From an uncultured Eubacteriales bacterium (GTDB lineage Bacteria; Bacillota; Clostridia; Oscillospirales; Oscillospiraceae), in NCBI GenBank assembly GCA_900540545.1, contig UQGJ01000020.1, positions 1-36,098 on the forward strand: a DNA stretch of 36,098 nt, given 5' to 3'. A program made the translations under genes and the position numbers. The notes under the pieces were generated by a model. That model searched no databases and was not told the origin of the DNA. It saw nothing but the letters and a program-made list of their open reading frames with translations. Positions 7,112-15,953 of the stretch are shown in pieces (positions within the stretch are counted from its first letter, which is position 1; each line of letters begins with the position of its first letter).

Positions 7112-8413
7112 TTGACGAAATATGTGATTCACGGTGGAAAGCCGCTGTATGGGGAAATCGAGATCAGCGGAGCCAAGAACGCCGCGGTGGCCATTATCCC
7201 GGCCGCCCTGCTGGTGAACGGCACCTGCCGGATCGAAAATATCCCCCAAATCAGCGATGTCACTTTGATTTTGAAAATCCTTCAGGAGTTGGGCGCGGAT
7301 GTGCGCACGGTGGACCGTACCACCGTGGACATCGACTGCACCCGCATTCGGAACGCCAAGGTCCCCGACGGGATGGCCCGGAAAATCAGAGCTTCCTATT
7401 ATCTCATCGGCGCGCTGCTGGGCCGCTTCGGCGCGGCGGCGGTGCCCCCTCCGGGCGGCTGCCATCTGGGCGCCCGGCCCATCGACCAGCACATCAAGGG
7501 CTTCGTGGCCATGGGGGCCGACGTGGACGTCCGCGGCGGCTTCATCAACGCCACGGCCAAGAACGGCCGCCTCCAGGGGGCGCAGATCTACCTGGACATC
7601 GTCTCCGTGGGGGCCACCATGAACATCATGCTGGCCGCCGCCCTGGCCGACGGCATGACCATCATCGAAAACGCGGCCAAGGAGCCCCATATCGTGGACC
7701 TGGCCAACTTCCTCAACTCCATGGGCGCCGACATCATGGGCGCGGGCACCGACGTGATCAAGATCCGGGGCGTGGACCAGCTCAGCGGCGGCACCTACTC
7801 CATTATCCCCGACCAGATCGAGGCGGGCACCTATATGGCCGCCGTGGCCGCCACGGGCGGCGAGGTCCGCATCCAGAACGTCATCCCCAAGCATCTGGAC
7901 TGCATCACCGCCAAGCTGGTGGAGATGGGGGTGGATGTGGAGGAGTACGACGACTCCGTGCTGGTCCGCCGGGACCCCAATACCCGCCTGACCAGGGCCA
8001 ACGTGAAGACCCTGCCCTACCCCGGCTTCCCCACCGATATGCAGCCACAACTGGCGGTCTGCCTCTGTCTGGCGGAGGGGACCAGCGTGGTCACCGAGGG
8101 GGTCTGGGACAACCGCTACCGCTACGTGGACGAGATCCACCGCATGGGCGCCCAGATCCAGGTGGACGGCAAGGTGGCCGTCATCGAGGGCGTGGACAAG
8201 CTCACCGGCGCCCCCATCCAGGCCTGCGACCTGCGGGCGGGCGCGGCTATGGTCATCGCCGGACTGGCCGCCCAGGGCGTCACCGAGGTGGACCAGATCC
8301 ACTATATCGAGCGGGGCTATGAGGACATCGTCCGCAAGCTCTCCGGCGTGGGGGCAGACATCCGCGTGGTGGTCACCCCCGACGATGAAAAGGCCCAGGC
8401 CACGGCGGGCTAA
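7112..8413 (+). CDS. murA: UDP-N-acetylglucosamine 1-carboxyvinyltransferase (MurA)
   Basis: Catalyses the first committed step of peptidoglycan synthesis, transferring enolpyruvate from PEP to UDP-GlcNAc in the cytoplasm. The 433-aa product has Lys22 in SGAKNA, the catalytic loop cysteine Cys117 in PPGGCHLGARPIDQHI (the fosfomycin target) and six repeated inside-out alpha/beta units. The KIRASYYLIGALLGRFG stretch is closer to the second Gram-positive form (MurZ/MurAB) than to E. coli MurA. The open frame reaches back to 6995, but homology begins at MTKYVIHGGKPLYGEIEISGA, coded from the TTG at 7112 with a GAGGG site about 7 nt upstream. The gene has its own promoter and a terminator follows at 8431. 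Confidence 0.95.
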   Translation: MTKYVIHGGKPLYGEIEISGAKNAAVAIIPAALLVNGTCRIENIPQISDVTLILKILQELGADVRTVDRTTVDIDCTRIRNAKVPDGMARKIRASYYLIGALLGRFGAAAVPPPGGCHLGARPIDQHIKGFVAMGADVDVRGGFINATAKNGRLQGAQIYLDIVSVGATMNIMLAAALADGMTIIENAAKEPHIVDLANFLNSMGADIMGAGTDVIKIRGVDQLSGGTYSIIPDQIEAGTYMAAVAATGGEVRIQNVIPKHLDCITAKLVEMGVDVEEYDDSVLVRRDPNTRLTRANVKTLPYPGFPTDMQPQLAVCLCLAEGTSVVTEGVWDNRYRYVDEIHRMGAQIQVDGKVAVIEGVDKLTGAPIQACDLRAGAAMVIAGLAAQGVTEVDQIHYIERGYEDIVRKLSGVGADIRVVVTPDDEKAQATAG

Positions 8414-8430
8414 CCGAATACGCACCCATG

Positions 8431-8462
8431 GGGCGGCGGCAAGGGTTGCCGCCGCCCGTTTT
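8431..8462 (+). terminator. rho-independent terminator after murA
   Basis: A perfect 12-bp stem GGGCGGCGGCAA/TTGCCGCCGCCC with a GGG loop, followed by a short T run (GTTTTG), begins 17 nt after the murA stop. Confidence 0.8.
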
Positions 8463-8477
8463 GCATAACAGCCGTGG

Positions 8478-8520
8478 GGCGCGGGGCGTCGGGGACGCCG
8501 CCCCCTACGTAGGGCCCGGC
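8478..8520. repeat. GC-rich dispersed repeat (half unit)
   Basis: Contains GGGGCGTCGGGGACGCCGCC followed by CCCTACGTAGGG. The same sequence occurs as a near-perfect 44-bp palindrome at 20206-20249. It lies between murA and the walJ-like gene; no gene is visible in 8463-8624. Confidence 0.65.
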
Positions 8521-8624
8521 TTTTTAGAGGTGGCTTCGCCCGAAATCATCGGAATGTCCCCCGGACATTCCGACCCCGACGGGCCGCAGCGGCATTCTGA
8601 TTCCATACATAAGGAGCGACCCCC

Positions 8625-9413
8625 ATGCTGACTCTCACCACCCTCGCCAGTGGTTCCTCCGGCAACTGTCTCCTCCTCTCCGGTGGCGGCACCCACCTGC
8701 TGGTGGACGCGGGCATCTCCTGCCGCCGCATCTGCCGCTCCCTGCGGGAGCTGGGCGTGGAGCCGGGGGACCTCTCCGGCGTCCTCATCACCCACGAGCA
8801 CTCCGACCATATCGCGGGCCTGGCCACCCTCACCAAGCAGTTCGCCGTGCCCGTCTACACCAGCCCCGGCACCGGGCGGCAGCTGTGCTACCGCATCGCC
8901 GCCCTGGAGGATGTGCTCCACACCTGCGCCCCCGGCGGCTCCTTCACCGTGGGCGGCCTGGACGTGGAGACCTTCCCCACCCTCCACGACGCCGCCGAGC
9001 CCATGGGCTACGCCATCTCCGACGGCGAGCGGAAGGCCGCTGTGGTCACCGACCTGGGGGTGGTCACCGATGAGGTCCGGGCCGGCATGGCCGGGGCCGC
9101 CCTGGTGGTGGTGGAGGCCAACCACGACGTGGACTGGGTCCAGTCCGGCCCCTATCCCTACTACTTAAAACAGCGCATTCTGGGCGACCACGGCCACCTG
9201 TCCAACGAGGCTGGGGGTGCCCTGGCCCGCATGGCGGTGGAGGCGGGGGCCCACACCGTGGTCCTGGCCCACCTGTCCGCCGAAAACAACACCCCGGAGC
9301 GGGCCCGCTCCGCCGTATCCCTGGCCCTGGCCGCCTGCGGCGTGGCCCCGGAGGGGGACGTGACCCTGGCCGTGGCCCCCCGCGCCGAAGCCGGACTGTG
9401 CTACGCGGTGTAA
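8625..9413 (+). CDS. walJ: WalJ/YycJ-type metallo-beta-lactamase-fold hydrolase
   Basis: A 262-aa metallo-beta-lactamase-fold protein, probably a nuclease. The metal site THEHSDHIAG gives His57, His59, Asp61 and His62, and further ligands are expected at the LHDAAEPMGY and VVTDLG strands. The start MLTLTTLASGSSGNCLLL is diagnostic of the YycJ/WalJ family, which links wall growth, division and replication and is normally coded with walRK-yycHI. Here it sits 3 kb away on the other strand and is followed 14 nt later by rlmH, as in many Firmicutes (yycJ-rlmH neighbourhood). The start ATG is supported by a GGAG site 9-10 nt upstream (ataAGGAGCGAC). Confidence 0.88.
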   Translation: MLTLTTLASGSSGNCLLLSGGGTHLLVDAGISCRRICRSLRELGVEPGDLSGVLITHEHSDHIAGLATLTKQFAVPVYTSPGTGRQLCYRIAALEDVLHTCAPGGSFTVGGLDVETFPTLHDAAEPMGYAISDGERKAAVVTDLGVVTDEVRAGMAGAALVVVEANHDVDWVQSGPYPYYLKQRILGDHGHLSNEAGGALARMAVEAGAHTVVLAHLSAENNTPERARSAVSLALAACGVAPEGDVTLAVAPRAEAGLCYAV

Positions 9414-9427
9414 GGGAGGGACAGGTT

Positions 9428-9910
9428 GTGCTGAGTGTACATATCGTCTGCGTGGGCAAGCTCAAGGAGAAATTCTACGCCGACGCCGTGGAGGAATACG
9501 CCAAGCGGCTGGGGGGCTACTGCAAGCTGACCCTCACCGAGCTGCCCGAGGAGCGGCTGCCCGACAGCCCCTCCCAGGCCCAAATCGACGCCGCCCTGGC
9601 GAAGGAGGGGGAGGCTGTCCTCCAGCGCCTGCCGAAAAACACCGTCCCCGTGGCCCTGTGCGTGGAGGGGCGGCTGCTGTCCAGCGAGGACCTGGCCGAG
9701 CGCATGTCCGACTGGATGCTGGGCGGCCGGTCCAGCGTGGCCTTTTTAATTGGCTCATCCTACGGGCTGGCCCCGGCGGTGAAGGAAAAGGCCCTGCTGC
9801 GGCTGTCCATGTCCCCCATGACCTTCCCCCACCATCTGGCCCGGGTCATGCTGCTGGAACAAATCTACCGGGCCTTCAAAATCAACGAGGGCTCCGGGTA
9901 TCACAAATAA
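9428..9910 (+). CDS. rlmH: 23S rRNA (pseudouridine1915-N3)-methyltransferase RlmH
   Basis: A SPOUT-fold methyltransferase that methylates pseudouridine 1915 in helix 69 of 23S rRNA using SAM. The 160-aa product shows the family's hallmarks: LSVHIVCVGKLKEKF at the start, FLIGSSYGL (SAM-binding knot region), SMSPMTFPHHLARVMLLEQIYRAFKI, and the conserved end GYHK. The length matches the usual 155-160 aa. The frame is open from 9398, but a GTG at 9428 with an AAGGGAGG site 7-8 nt upstream gives the expected start. It lies 14 nt after the walJ-like stop and is followed by a terminator. Confidence 0.95.
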   Translation: MLSVHIVCVGKLKEKFYADAVEEYAKRLGGYCKLTLTELPEERLPDSPSQAQIDAALAKEGEAVLQRLPKNTVPVALCVEGRLLSSEDLAERMSDWMLGGRSSVAFLIGSSYGLAPAVKEKALLRLSMSPMTFPHHLARVMLLEQIYRAFKINEGSGYHK

Positions 9911-9934
9911 AAAATAGCGTTTTACGCTATTTTT
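9910..9934 (+). terminator. rho-independent terminator after rlmH
   Basis: A 10-bp stem AAAAATAGCG/CGCTATTTTT with a 5-nt loop overlaps the rlmH stop region; the A/T arms make it potentially bidirectional. Confidence 0.85.
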
Positions 9935-10017
9935 ACGGCATTGCCCGTCTCGGGCCATGCCGTGGATTTCAGCCGTGGCCAGGACGGCCACATAAACAAT
10001 CAAAAGGAGGCGGCATG

Positions 10018-10314
10018 ATGACACAGGAAGAACTGCTGGAACGCTGGCCCAAGGGGCCGGACGGAGAGCCGGAACAGGCGGTCAAGCTGGAATCCCAGGC
10101 CGATTTTGCCGCCTACTCCGGCATCCACTGCTCCATCCTGGAGGCCTACGGCATCCCCTTCCTGGCCCGCCGGTCCGGGACCGGGGAGCTGGGCCTACTC
10201 TACGGCGGCTGGTCTACCGACGGCGTGGAGCTGTTCGTCCCCGCCTCCCTGCTGGAGGAAGCCCGTCAACTGCTGACAGCCCCGGCGGAGGACCCCGCCG
10301 CGGACGAAGAATAA
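10018..10314 (+). CDS. small DUF2007-like protein
   Basis: A 98-aa acidic cytoplasmic protein. The order of elements (SQADFAAYSGIHCSILEAYGIPFLAR, a variable turn, VELFVPASLLEEARQLL) follows the DUF2007 'putative signal transducing protein' pattern, in which a helix coming from the phrase 'A...LEA.GI.......' is followed by a V.V..E....A..LL strand-helix. No catalytic residues are evident. Two adjacent ATGs exist; the one at 10018 is 7 nt from a perfect AGGAGG, while the one at 10015 is only 4 nt away. The gene lies 13 nt before the phosphohexomutase, so the two are likely co-transcribed. The family call is tentative. Confidence 0.7.
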   Translation: MTQEELLERWPKGPDGEPEQAVKLESQADFAAYSGIHCSILEAYGIPFLARRSGTGELGLLYGGWSTDGVELFVPASLLEEARQLLTAPAEDPAADEE

Positions 10315-10327
10315 AGGAGGAATCGTT

Positions 10328-12055
10328 ATGTCCTACCAGGAAACCTATCAAAAGTGGCTGAACAGCCCCGCCCTCAGCGCCGGTGAAAAGGCCGAGCTCC
10401 AGGCCATCGCCGGGGACGACAAGGAGATCGAGAGCCGCTTCTTCGGCCCCCTGGAATTCGGCACCGCCGGGCTGCGGGGCACCATGTGCGTGGGTCTGCA
10501 CCACATGAACGTCCACGTCATCCGCCACGCCACCCAGGCCTTCGCCGAGGTCATTCTGGCCGAGGGGGCCGAGGCCGCCGCCCGGGGCGTCGCCATCTGT
10601 TTCGACTGCCGCAACCACTCCGACGACTTCGCCAAGGAGGCCGCCCGGGTCATGGCGGGCAACGGCATCCCCGTGCGCATCTTCCAGGCCCTCCGCCCCA
10701 CCCCGGAGCTGTCCTTCGCCGTCCGGGAGTACGGCTGCATCGCAGGCATCAACGTCACCGCCAGCCACAACCCCAAGGAGTACAACGGCTACAAGGTCTA
10801 CTGGGCCGACGGCGCCCAGCTCCCCCCCCACCACGCCGACGCCATCGCCAAGAAGATGGACGAGCTGGACATCTTCACATCCCCCAAGCTGGCCGACTAC
10901 GACGCCGCCGTGAAGGCCGGTCAGATCACCGTCATGGGGGCCGAGACCGACGAGGCTTTCCTGGCCCAGGTCATGGGGCAGGCCAACGACAAGGCCGTGG
11001 TCGCCCAGGTGGCCGACACCTTCAAGATGGTCTACACCCCCTTCCACGGCACCGGCTACAAGCTCATCCCCGAGACCCTCAAGCGTCTGGGCATGAAGCA
11101 CGTGCTCTGCGTCCCCGAGCAGATGGTCATCGACGGCAACTTCCCCACCGTGGCCTCCCCCAACCCGGAGAACCCGGAGGGCTTCTATCTGGCCGTGGAC
11201 CTGGCGAACAAGGAGGGGGCCGACTTCATCCTCGGCTCCGACCCCGACGCCGACCGGGTGGGCCTCATGGTCCGCAACGACCAGGGCGAGTTCATCCCCC
11301 TGTCCGGCAACCAGACCGGCGTGCTGCTCCTGGACTACGTCATTTCCGCCAAGAAGCGGGCGGGTACCCTGCCCGCCAACGCCGTGGCCCTGAAAACCAT
11401 CGTCACCACCGAGATGGCCCGCAAGGTGGCCGAGACCAACGGCGTGCAGATGTTCGACACCTTCACCGGCTTCAAGTTTATGGCCGAGAAGAAGAACGCC
11501 CTGGAGCAGACCGGCGAGGGCAAGGTCATCTTCTCCTATGAGGAGTCCTACGGCTACATGATGGGCGACTACGTCCGGGACAAGGACGCCGTCACCGCCG
11601 CCCTGGTCGCCACCGAGATGGCCGCCTGGTATTATAGTCAGGGCATGACCCTCTATCAGGCCATGCAGAAGCTGTACGAAAAGTACGGTTGCTACGGGGA
11701 AAAGACCCTGAATCTGGTCATGCCTGGGCTGGACGGCCTGAAGAAGATGGCCGACCTGATGGCGAACCTCCGGGCCAAGCCGCCGGTGGAGATCGCCGGG
11801 GTGCCGGTCCTCCAGCAGAAGGACTACAAGGACGGCTCCGTGGTGGACGCCGCCACCGGGGCCAAAAGCGCCATGGAGCTGTCCGGCTCCAACGTCCTGC
11901 GCTACGAGCTCTCCGACGGCACCAGCTTTATCGTGCGCCCGTCGGGCACCGAGCCCAAGGTGAAGGTCTACATCCTGGCCAACGGCAGCGACCGCGCCGC
12001 CTGCGACGAAAAGGTGGCCAAGTACGCCGCCTGGGCGGAGACCCTGAAAGGCTGA
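10328..12055 (+). CDS. pgcA: phosphoglucomutase/phosphomannomutase
   Basis: A 575-aa alpha-D-phosphohexomutase that interconverts hexose 1- and 6-phosphates, supplying glucose-1-P for polysaccharide and wall-polymer precursors. All four family motifs are present: catalytic phosphoserine Ser146 in VTASHNPKEYNGYK, the Mg2+-binding loop GSDPDADRVG (Asp305, Asp307, Asp309), the sugar-specificity loop in EESYGYMMGD, and the phosphate-binding RPSGTEPKVKVYI near the C-terminus. Length and N-terminus (WLNSP...FGTAGLRG) match the Gram-positive PgcA group rather than GlmM. A GGAGG site lies about 8 nt before the ATG. A perfect terminator follows the stop. Whether glucose or mannose is preferred cannot be told. 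Confidence 0.93.
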   Translation: MSYQETYQKWLNSPALSAGEKAELQAIAGDDKEIESRFFGPLEFGTAGLRGTMCVGLHHMNVHVIRHATQAFAEVILAEGAEAAARGVAICFDCRNHSDDFAKEAARVMAGNGIPVRIFQALRPTPELSFAVREYGCIAGINVTASHNPKEYNGYKVYWADGAQLPPHHADAIAKKMDELDIFTSPKLADYDAAVKAGQITVMGAETDEAFLAQVMGQANDKAVVAQVADTFKMVYTPFHGTGYKLIPETLKRLGMKHVLCVPEQMVIDGNFPTVASPNPENPEGFYLAVDLANKEGADFILGSDPDADRVGLMVRNDQGEFIPLSGNQTGVLLLDYVISAKKRAGTLPANAVALKTIVTTEMARKVAETNGVQMFDTFTGFKFMAEKKNALEQTGEGKVIFSYEESYGYMMGDYVRDKDAVTAALVATEMAAWYYSQGMTLYQAMQKLYEKYGCYGEKTLNLVMPGLDGLKKMADLMANLRAKPPVEIAGVPVLQQKDYKDGSVVDAATGAKSAMELSGSNVLRYELSDGTSFIVRPSGTEPKVKVYILANGSDRAACDEKVAKYAAWAETLKG

Positions 12056-12069
12056 ACGACATAGCGTAC

Positions 12070-12110
12070 AAAGAGGCCCCGGCGGACCACAGGTCCGCCG
12101 GGGCCTCTTT
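12070..12110. terminator. terminator with 19-bp perfect stem
   Basis: The 19-nt arms at 12070-12088 and 12092-12110 are exact reverse complements around a 3-nt ACA loop. The A-run/T-run ends make it usable from both strands. It lies 14 nt after the phosphohexomutase stop. Confidence 0.88.
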
Positions 12111-12116
12111 GCGCTT

Positions 12117-12180
12117 GTTGGCTCCCCTATTTCGAAGAAATGGGGGAGCTGTCGCCGCAGGCGACTGAGGGGGCGTTGTC
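12117..12180. repeat. dispersed repeat with CTCCCCT...GGGGGAG hairpin
   Basis: GGCTCCCCTATTTCGAAGAA pairs with AATGGGGGAGC and is followed by a second hairpin GTCGCCGCAGGCGAC. A related arrangement, CTCCCCTATTCTGAAAGAAT then GGGGGAG and GCCGCCCGCAGGCGGC, is found at 26535-26592, so this is a dispersed element. No gene is seen in 12181-12327. Confidence 0.6.
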
Positions 12181-12327
12181 CCCCTTCCTCCTCTTGACTC
12201 CACTATACTTTCAAAATTGAGAAGGTCAGGGCGGGAATATAGGACTTTTCAACGAATATGGGCATGGAAATAGTTTACAGATACACCAAAATAATACAAA
12301 CACATGTTCGATACAGGAGGGATGCAA

Positions 12328-12714
12328 ATGGCAAGCAACCAGACGGAACACTATGGCCTTTCCCAGTGGGAGGCCGCCGACAGCTTTTTGCGGGAGGAAT
12401 TCAACGAAGACCATCGGAAAATCGACCAGGGACTGGCGCTGGCCCGGGTGGTGGCGGGGACCTACACCGGCACGGAAAGCGGCCCGCAGGACATCTCGTT
12501 GGGCTTCCGGCCCAGGGCGGTGCTGGTACTGCCCAACATGTACAACTTTTCCGGCGATTATTGTTTGGCAGGCATGTCGTTGGACGGTGCGGACAACAGT
12601 TATCTTACCATCACGGACACCGGCTTTCGGGTCGCCAATAACCTGAACCAACAGGACAGGAGCTACGAGACGGCCTATCCCCGCAACCCCTACCGCTATC
12701 TGGCGTGGCGGTAA
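12328..12714 (+). CDS. small protein with TEHYGLSQW N-terminal module (copy 1)
   Basis: A 128-aa protein of unknown function. Its first 35 residues (MASNQTEHYGLSQWEAADSF then LREEFNEDHRKID) are nearly identical to those of the gene at 26008-26433, while the rest diverges except for LGFRP and a shared FxVxNNxNxQ pattern near the C-terminus. A similar N-terminal module (YGLNQWE..D..LREDFN.DN.KID) is known to me from tail-fibre-like phage and Clostridia proteins. No signal peptide or membrane segment is seen. The start was chosen at 12328 because an AGGAGG lies 7 nt upstream; two earlier in-frame ATGs are badly spaced. It is convergent with the first S-layer gene and shares its terminator. Confidence 0.75.
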   Translation: MASNQTEHYGLSQWEAADSFLREEFNEDHRKIDQGLALARVVAGTYTGTESGPQDISLGFRPRAVLVLPNMYNFSGDYCLAGMSLDGADNSYLTITDTGFRVANNLNQQDRSYETAYPRNPYRYLAWR

Positions 12715-12719
12715 CAGGC

Positions 12720-12757
12720 AAAAAAAGGAAGGCCCCGTTTGGGGCCTTCCTTTTTTT
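12720..12757. terminator. bidirectional terminator between copy-1 small gene and SLH protein 1
   Basis: Stem AAAAAAGGAAGGCCCC/GGGGCCTTCCTTTTTT with a GTTT loop. The A run on one side and T run on the other allow it to end both convergent transcripts. Confidence 0.9.
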
Positions 12758-12778
12758 ACCCAAAGTTCTGTCTAACGC

Positions 12779-15721
12779 TTAGGCGTTGGCAGCAACGCTG
12801 AGGGCAATGGCGGTGATGTTCTGGTCGGGCATCTTGAAGGTCATGCTGTAGTTACCCGCAGCAGCGTCCTTCGCCAGGACCGTGGTGACGGTCTTGGTGG
12901 TGGTGTCAGCCAGAGTCATGGTGGCGATGATGGTCACGCCCTTCTCGGCAGTGACAGCGCCAGTGGTGGTGAACTTCAGCTCCACGGTGTCGCCAGCCTT
13001 GGCGGTAGCAGCGGTGCTGTTATCAGCCAGAGCGGTAACGCCGCCGGCGGCGGCAAAGTCGCCAGCCTGAGCGGGGGTGGCAATGCTGTAAGTGGCGCCG
13101 GACAGCTTGTTGGCGGTGTCCACAAACAGAACGTCGACCTCACCAGTGGTGATTTTGACAACGGCGTTCATCACGAACTTGCCGGTGTCCAGCTCCTGAG
13201 CGGTCTCGATGGTGCCGCCCTTGACGCCCACGCCGTCAGCGGTGTTCACGAAGATCACCACGGACTTATCGTTGTCCTTGAAGGTGGCGGGAGTCTTAGT
13301 GCCGGCAACGTCGGTGAAGGCGATATTCTTGTCGCCGTCATAGCCGCTGATGGCGGTCTCGCCGGTGATGGCGGCCACCTTAGTGACCTCGCCGGAAGTG
13401 GTGCTGTTGACGTAGGACACGAACGCGCCCTTAGCAAACTCAGGATTGCTCACGTCGCCATTGTCGGCGTCGGTGGCAGTCAGCTCGACGTCTTCCTCAC
13501 CGTTCCACACGGTGAACTTCACGGTCCAATCGCCGTCGGAGTTCTTCTCGGCATAGCCGCTCTCGGTCACGTAGCCGTAGCCGGTGTTGGCCTCAGAGAC
13601 GGGGATCTCGCCGGTGCTGAGGATGGCGGCCACCACGACGGTGTCCAGGCCGGAGATCTTCTTGGTCAGATAGGTGGCGCTGGCGCCGACGCTCTTCATG
13701 GCCTTCAGGTCCTTGCCGGAGACGGTCTTCTGAGAGCCGCCGTCTTTGCTGGTGACCAGGTAGATCACGGCGTCGTCAGAGATGAACTCGCCGTTCAGCT
13801 TGCCGTTGGAACCGTCCTTCACGTAGGCGAAGGACGTGCTCTCGTCCTTACCGGTGGCAGAACCGGGAGTGGTGCTGCTGGGCAGGTTCTTGGCGTTGGA
13901 GACATAGAAGCTGCCCCCAGAGATAGACTCATTGGTGGTGACGTCCTTGACAGCCTTCAGCTCGTACACGCTGTCCTTGTTCACCTTGTAGGTGTACAGG
14001 CCGGGGGCGGGAACCACCTTGACCTCGTCGCCGGTGCCGTTGGTCTTATGAGCGTCCACACGCATGGCCTTCACAGTGCTCTTGGTGCCGTCGGCAAACA
14101 TGATCAGGGCCTCGACGCCCTTGTAGGTGCCGCCCAGAGAAGAAGTGACCTCGGTACCGGGAGTCTTACCAGCTTCAACGGCCACGACATAGACCACGTT
14201 CTCCAGAACAGCGGAACCCTCGGTGATCTTGGCGGAGTAGATGTAGCCGTTGACAACGGCCATCTCCACGGTGTCGCCCACGCCGATGCTGATGCTGGCG
14301 TTGGCTTCCTTGGTGTACCAGGTGCCGTCCACGCGGTACTGGTCGCTGGACTTCACAGCGCCCACATCGCCGGTGACGGTCTCGGCCTTGACGATGACGG
14401 CGGTGTCGTTGGCGGTGTTGGCGGCGGGGGTGACGACCGCGTAGTCGTCCTTCTTGACGCCGTCATAGATATCGCAGTCGTCAAACTTGTAGGAGACGTT
14501 GCCGGCGGTGATGGAGTCCTTACCCACGAAGGAGACACGGCCCACCACGACAGGATAGACGATCATCACGTCGCCCTTGTCATCGCCGTCTACGTCGACC
14601 AGCTTGAAGCTATACGGATCGTTCTTGGCGGCCAGACCGACCAAGTTGCTGTTGGTGGAGGTGTTGAAATCATAAACCTTCACATCAGCGGCGGTCTTGG
14701 TCAGCTTGTAGCTGGTGTCATTCACCTTGATGGAGGTATCGGCGGCGCCCACAGAGGCGATGTTGCCCACGACGCCCTCAACGACCACGGAGCTGTCGGC
14801 GGCGTACATGCCGTAGACAGTCTTATCCTTGTCGTCGCCCTTATAAAGGACCTTGACCTTCATGCCGAACAGGTCGGAGTAGTCCTTGCTGCTCTTGGGG
14901 GTGATGCCCAGCGCATCCTCAGAAGCGATGGCCTTACCGCCAAAGGTGGCGGAAGTGCTCATGGAGTAGGTGTACTCCTTCTTGTCGGAGTTGTAAGACA
15001 CGCCGGTCATGTAGGCGTACTTGGTCTCCATCCCAAACTTGTCGGAGAGGATGGTCTTGGAGGGGTTGGTGATCTCAACAGCCTGGGACACGCCGTTGCC
15101 GTTGATGATGCCCACCATCTCATACTTGACCATCTTGGCCTGCATGCCGTCGTACAGCATCTGGGCGGCGTTGTCGCGGGTCAGCCCCTCAGAGGAGTTG
15201 ATGGCAACGTTGTCGTACAGGCCTACAGTGCTGGCCAGCACGTTGATGTTGATGTCCCACTTGGCGTTGTTCACAAAGCCCTCGGTCTCGGCGTTGTAGC
15301 CCAGAGTCAGCAGGATCATCTTGGCGGCCTCAGTGCCGGTCACGGTAGCGTTGGGGTTAAAGTTGCCCTTGTCGTCCCCAGCCACGTAGCCACGGTTGGC
15401 GCAGAAGTCGATGTAGCCCGCAGCCCAGTGGCCCTTGGTGTCGGGGAACAGGCCGCCGCCGGAGAGGTTGGGGTCCTTGCCGCCGTTCATGGCGACGCAG
15501 ATCATCTTGGCCATCTCGGCACGGGTCACGATCCCCTCGGGATCAAAGTTGCCATCGTCCTTGCCCTTGATGATGCCAAGGGCGACCATGGTGTTGACAG
15601 CGTTGGTGTGCTCGATCTTGTCGCTGTCGGGGAAGTCCACAGCGCTGGCGCCGACGACCATCATGCCGACCAGCATGATAGAAGCCATAGCCAAGCTGAG
15701 GATCCGCTTGAGGTTTCTCAT
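12779..15721 (-). CDS. S-layer protein with three SLH domains (paralogue 1)
   Basis: A secreted 980-aa surface protein. A signal peptide spans about residues 1-27 (basic MRNLKR, hydrophobic core, VGASA cleavage). Three S-layer homology domains follow at about 28-75, 88-140 and 150-200 (FDPEGIVTRAEMAKMI, FNPNATVTGTEAAKMI, GLTRDNAAQMLYDGM); in other Firmicutes these bind pyruvylated secondary wall polymer. The remaining 770 residues are Thr/Val/Asp/Gly-rich beta-structured repeats, with a bacterial-Ig-like end. The leader and first ~215 codons are nearly identical to the SLH gene at 23047, which lies in the opposite orientation, and similarity resumes around the FVGKDSITAGN.SYKFDDC block. It has a strong promoter, an AGAAGGAGGAA ribosome site and codon use lower in GC than neighbours, consistent with very high expression. 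Confidence 0.93.
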   Translation of the reverse strand: MRNLKRILSLAMASIMLVGMMVVGASAVDFPDSDKIEHTNAVNTMVALGIIKGKDDGNFDPEGIVTRAEMAKMICVAMNGGKDPNLSGGGLFPDTKGHWAAGYIDFCANRGYVAGDDKGNFNPNATVTGTEAAKMILLTLGYNAETEGFVNNAKWDININVLASTVGLYDNVAINSSEGLTRDNAAQMLYDGMQAKMVKYEMVGIINGNGVSQAVEITNPSKTILSDKFGMETKYAYMTGVSYNSDKKEYTYSMSTSATFGGKAIASEDALGITPKSSKDYSDLFGMKVKVLYKGDDKDKTVYGMYAADSSVVVEGVVGNIASVGAADTSIKVNDTSYKLTKTAADVKVYDFNTSTNSNLVGLAAKNDPYSFKLVDVDGDDKGDVMIVYPVVVGRVSFVGKDSITAGNVSYKFDDCDIYDGVKKDDYAVVTPAANTANDTAVIVKAETVTGDVGAVKSSDQYRVDGTWYTKEANASISIGVGDTVEMAVVNGYIYSAKITEGSAVLENVVYVVAVEAGKTPGTEVTSSLGGTYKGVEALIMFADGTKSTVKAMRVDAHKTNGTGDEVKVVPAPGLYTYKVNKDSVYELKAVKDVTTNESISGGSFYVSNAKNLPSSTTPGSATGKDESTSFAYVKDGSNGKLNGEFISDDAVIYLVTSKDGGSQKTVSGKDLKAMKSVGASATYLTKKISGLDTVVVAAILSTGEIPVSEANTGYGYVTESGYAEKNSDGDWTVKFTVWNGEEDVELTATDADNGDVSNPEFAKGAFVSYVNSTTSGEVTKVAAITGETAISGYDGDKNIAFTDVAGTKTPATFKDNDKSVVIFVNTADGVGVKGGTIETAQELDTGKFVMNAVVKITTGEVDVLFVDTANKLSGATYSIATPAQAGDFAAAGGVTALADNSTAATAKAGDTVELKFTTTGAVTAEKGVTIIATMTLADTTTKTVTTVLAKDAAAGNYSMTFKMPDQNITAIALSVAANA

Positions 15722-15810
15722 TGGAAATTCCTCCTTCTAAAATTTGGGTGGTGGAGCTGTACAAATGCCGCAAACCATTGAAAATACTGGCCCCAGCAAA
15801 GTATAACTCC
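15060..15810 (-). repeat. inverted repeat arm 1: leader plus SLH-coding 5' part
   Basis: The leader (from about 15793) and the N-terminal coding region of SLH protein 1 match, in inverted orientation, about 22960-23697. The longest block without mismatch that I can trace is about 79 nt (within the LGYNAETEGFVNNAKWDIN region). Both copies carry the same ribosome-binding stretch TTTTAGAAGGAGGAATTTCC. Confidence 0.85.
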
Positions 15811-15826
15811 CCTTACCTCTGGCGAC

Positions 15827-15855
15827 ATGATACCGCGCCGAAGGCCCGCCGTCAA
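15827..15855 (-). promoter_or_regulatory. strong sigma-A promoter of SLH protein 1
   Basis: On the minus strand, TTGACG (15855-15850), a 17-nt spacer and TATCAT (15832-15827), giving a leader of about 100 nt. Nothing this close to consensus is seen at the equivalent place upstream of the 23047 paralogue. Confidence 0.75.
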
Positions 15856-15953
15856 GCGTTTTGCCGGTTTTGTAACACAACCGTAAAAATGCGCCTAAGG
15901 TCTGGAATCAGCCGCTTTTTCCCTTAGACGGCGCCGTTTTTGGAAAAGTTCCC

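Noticed and set aside
6842..8425. Minus-strand 527-codon frame opposite murA
   Set aside because: Antisense to an unmistakable murA; no ribosome site or recognisable protein.
12304..12327. Upstream in-frame ATGs for the copy-1 TEHYGLSQW gene
   Set aside because: The ATG at 12304 precedes the AGGAGG and the one at 12322 is 1 nt from it; 12328 has the correct spacing and matches the paralogue's start.
14048..15781. Plus-strand 577-codon frame opposite SLH protein 1
   Set aside because: Shadow of the S-layer gene, with biased His/Gly/Val/Asp composition.
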